Origin: Eukaryota sp. TZLM1-RC
Lineage: Eukaryota; Metamonada: BaSk clade
Reading direction: 5' to 3'
Assembly: GCA_040285825.1 (NCBI GenBank)
Contig: JAUPSS010000004.1
Coordinates: 3,266,550-3,330,549 of the forward strand
DNA: 64,000 nucleotides
A program made the translations under genes and the position numbers. Under the pieces are notes generated by a model. It worked only from the letters and a program-made list of their open reading frames with translations, was not told the DNA's origin and searched no databases. Every line of letters starts with the position of its first letter. Position 1 is the first letter of the stretch. This document shows positions 61,937 to 64,000 of the stretch, in pieces.

Positions 61937-62305
61937 TGAAGTGTAGAAGTTGTTGTGGGACGCCTTTGCTTGTAAGATGTGCAATATGATTAGAAATAGG
62001 TAAACAGATGTATTTTCGTTTACTATTATTATTAACACTGAAGTGCTCTACAAATATCTTCTTCTGATAAACATAATCAACTTATTGATAAAACAACCAG
62101 TGTTATGGTCATAAAATGCGGTAAAATTTAGTAATGATTGCATTATTAAAACAATGAGCAATTATTCCTGGCTTTTGCTTTATCTGCCAACATGTTGCGG
62201 GTGATGGACACACTGCAAATGGTGAAGATAGTGCGTTCACAATGGTCTAAAAGGGTTAAATCATCAAAAAGAAAAAGTCTAATTCCATTGTTGTAGACAT
62301 TTAGA
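61937..62305. promoter_or_regulatory. Divergent intergenic region between REXO4 and UBE2V
   Basis: About 370 bp between two divergent starts. It presumably contains both promoters; no elements were assigned. An antisense 66-codon ORF (62146-62346) overlaps the first UBE2V exon and is not supported. Confidence 0.4.
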
Positions 62306-62744
62306 ATGGTCACTGTTCCACGAGTATATGAGTCTTTCTCGCTCATCTTAGAACTTCCGTCTTCTTGAAGAGCTTGAGAAGGGCGAAAAGGGTCTCAGCT
62401 CTGGTATGATATCTTATGGTCTTGATAACAACGATCGTACCCTCAGCAACTGGTCTGGCATGATTGTTGGACCTGAAAACACAGTATTTGATATGAGAAT
62501 ATACTCTCTCACCTTACATTGTGACAACAACTACCCCAACAGTCCTCCTTCAGTACGATTCATTACCCGTATCAATCTTAACTGTGTAGATAGCAGCGGT
62601 AACGTTATTACTTCAAAACTTCCTGTACTAAAAAATTGGAAACCAGACTACACATTGGAGACTGTTCTCAATGGAATCCGTGATACTATGAGACAATCCC
62701 CCAACAAGAGTGCGAGTCAACCACCAGAAGGGTCGACTTATTAA
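62306..62744 (+). CDS. UBE2V: UBE2V/MMS2 ubiquitin-conjugating enzyme variant
   Basis: Spliced CDS 62306-62323 joined to 62352-62744, 136 aa. MMS2/UBE2V pairs with UBC13 to build K63-linked ubiquitin chains in DNA-damage tolerance and signalling. The tiny first exon encodes MVTVPR, and splicing yields VPRNFRLLEELEKGEKGL, the family N-terminus. Then come WSGMIVGPENTVF, RIYSLTLHC and the signature YPNSPPSVRFITRINLN. The catalytic Cys of true E2s is absent, and the C-terminus ends PPEGSTY, close to the family's usual end. Confidence 0.95.
62324..62351 (+). other. 28-nt intron in UBE2V
   Basis: GTATATGAG at the 5' end and CTCATCTTAG at the 3' end. It separates a 6-codon first exon from the rest and is needed to give the conserved PR/NFRLLEELE junction. 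Confidence 0.9.
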
Positions 62745-62832
62745 TTTTGTGTACTTACCTAAATAAACCTACTTAGTGTCTTTTTAGTAATATGCAATTC
62801 AATTAGGTTATTCATATCAAAGTCAAGTTTAG

Positions 62833-63051
62833 CTCATTCTGTCCAAAGCCAGCTCATTGACTACAGACAAATATATATGTACATGGTATAGCCAAATTGA
62901 TTTGGTCATTCATCTATTTGGATATTCAATAACCAAAATATTTCCACCCGATCCCTATAAAGGAGTTTTTGATAATCGAAAAATTGCATCCTATCAAGCT
63001 GTTGCCCAAGAGTTAAGAACAACCTTAAATATTTTACAACAGCAAGACTGA
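62833..63051 (+). CDS. Possible terminal exon of an unidentified small gene
   Basis: An open frame follows a TTTAG that could be a 3' splice site and runs to a stop at 63049-63051. It encodes YSQIDLVIHLFGYSITKIFP and a charged helical end. There is no in-frame ATG, so an upstream exon would be required and I could not find a convincing one. I do not recognise the family. Confidence 0.25.
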   Translation, partial: LILSKASSLTTDKYICTWYSQIDLVIHLFGYSITKIFPPDPYKGVFDNRKIASYQAVAQELRTTLNILQQQD

Positions 63052-63109
63052 AGTACTAAATTTATACGAAAAAATAAATAAATATCTAGATTTACAACTT
63101 ACATCTTAT

Positions 63110-64000
63110 TTAAATTTTGCTTTCCTGAATATCTTCTTCATAGTAGAAACCGGGAAGCTTAATGACCTTGCTAAAGTTAAAATGAATTAAAAAACCACAT
63201 ACCTATTAACAAACATTCCGAATAAAAGAATTGAGAAACCAAACAGTTGAAGCAATGACCACCATGAAAGAGTCTCACCAAATGCAGGAGAAATGGTGTA
63301 ATGAATAAACAAGTTTACAAGCCAGATACATCCAGTACGGAGACCTTCAAGAATGGTACGCAAAATGGCATTGAAGAATTGGGTGACAAACATACCGTAA
63401 AGATTGTAACCAAGAATAACAAGGGTATAGATGACACCGGTGACAGCAATCTTAGGGTTGTTCTTCAACATGTACAAAGTATCAATGGTGTCTTCGTGGA
63501 AGTTTCCAAAGAAACCTTGCTTGGGAAGTTTAGCCATGATGAATAACAAACCAACTCCGACAATTCCACCATAGAGACCTTCAAGACCGACAATAAGAAC
63601 TAGAATGAGATTTGTGAAAGGTCATACCAGGGGGGGCATTCATGTTCTTCATGATCTTTTCTTCACAAACAAGCTGAGTTGCTTGAATGATTTGAGCAAA
63701 TACAGTTAAGCAAATACCAGCTAATTGAAGAGCAGGAGTAACACCTCCAGCTTCGGAACCAGGATCAGCAGGACCGAGGACGGAACTCACAGCAACTGTG
63801 AAAAGACCAGTAACGACAATCATTACAGACATCCATTTATAACGAGGAAGTTGCTTCTTCAAGACAAACTTCGTGAGAATGGCGGAAAAGACGGTCATAG
63901 AACCTCTAAGCATTTGCCAGATACTGGGAGCAATGAACAGTAGACCAATATTCATAAGAATAGTGGCAGCAAGATCAAAGAGAGCAGGAGCACCAACAAC
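63110..64000 (-). CDS. SLC35F6-like transporter (DMT superfamily), 5' end outside window
   Basis: Three exons in the window (to 63628, 63599-63203, 63170-63110). Multi-pass membrane protein of the nucleotide-sugar/drug-metabolite transporter superfamily. The part seen begins VVGAPALFDLAATILMNIGL and contains PSIWQMLRGSMTVFSAI, AQIIQATQLVCEEK, LEGLYGG, and the C-terminal EGLRTGCIWLVNLF and LFGFSILLFGMF segments, in the order found in SLC35F6 (human C2orf18). The last exon adds a short hydrophilic tail (VIKLPGFYYEEDI). The start lies beyond 64000. Both introns restore conserved sequence. Confidence 0.9.
63171..63202 (-). other. 32-nt intron in SLC35F6-like gene
   Basis: GTATGTGG at the 5' end and AACTTTAG at the 3' end, with TTTTAAC as a probable branch region. 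Exon phases match on both sides (2 + 1). Confidence 0.88.
63600..63627 (-). other. 28-nt intron in SLC35F6-like gene
   Basis: GTATGACC at the 5' end and CATTCTAG at the 3' end. Removal restores an uninterrupted transmembrane reading frame (APPVLIVGLEGLYGG). Confidence 0.92.

Noticed and set aside
62146-62346. 66-codon minus-strand ORF as a gene
   Set aside because: It overlaps the first exon and intron of UBE2V in antisense and has no recognisable features.

Overview
The window is eukaryotic nuclear DNA, AT-rich and gene-dense. Spliceosomal introns are extremely short (28 to 36 nt in every spliced gene I could resolve), most genes are single-exon, and a large share of the sequence is mobile-element debris. 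Conserved housekeeping genes include glycogen debranching enzyme, Ctf4/WDHD1, SF3A3, VPS4, prefoldin subunit 3, RTEL1-type helicase, REXO4, UBE2V/MMS2 and an SLC35F6-type transporter. A very large ORF resembles the heavy chain of the ciliary transport dynein (dynein-2). Together these suggest a flagellated or recently flagellated protist or zoosporic (early-diverging) fungus; the exact lineage cannot be fixed from sequence reading alone.

Layout. 1-2160: broken Fanzor (eukaryotic TnpB-like, RNA-guided nuclease family) copy. 2441-6939: glycogen debranching enzyme with one 32-nt intron. 7082-9811 (minus): Ctf4/WDHD1. 10488-10912: short LINE insertion. 11084-13156 (minus): RCC1-repeat protein. 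About 13385-15890: cluster of truncated LINEs. 16534-18561: divergent Hsp70-like protein. 19817-21094 (minus): SF3A3, flanked by two diverged copies of a noncoding repeat. 22120-30897: a gene for a protein with a histone-H3-like fold, split by a complete Ty3-type LTR retrotransposon (22276-30047) with identical 133-bp LTRs and a 4-bp target duplication. The retrotransposon itself carries a younger insertion made of a LINE 3' end joined to a tRNA-Leu gene. 31995-33943 (minus): VPS4. 34272-34826: prefoldin 3. 35136-35347: two LINE families inserted at the same site. 35403-45284: dynein-2-like giant ORF. 45615-46996: two more Fanzor remnants. 47147-51208: unrecognised 1353-aa protein. 51309-54362 (minus): RTEL1. 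54740-59692: LINE debris and a fourth, best-preserved Fanzor copy. 59725-61170: membrane acyltransferase. 61283-61936 (minus): REXO4. 62306-62744: UBE2V. 63110-64000 (minus): SLC35F6-like transporter, cut by the window edge.

How it fits together. Genome-maintenance genes are common here (Ctf4, RTEL1, UBE2V/MMS2, the H3-fold protein), but neighbouring genes are on both strands with separate promoters, so this is ordinary eukaryotic clustering and not an operon. The most notable content is mobile: at least four Fanzor copies from at least three sublineages; two LINE families (called A and B here) that end in an R2-like restriction-type endonuclease domain and leave 10-12 bp target duplications; and a recent Ty3-type element that broke a histone-fold gene and was then itself hit by a tRNA-LINE chimera.
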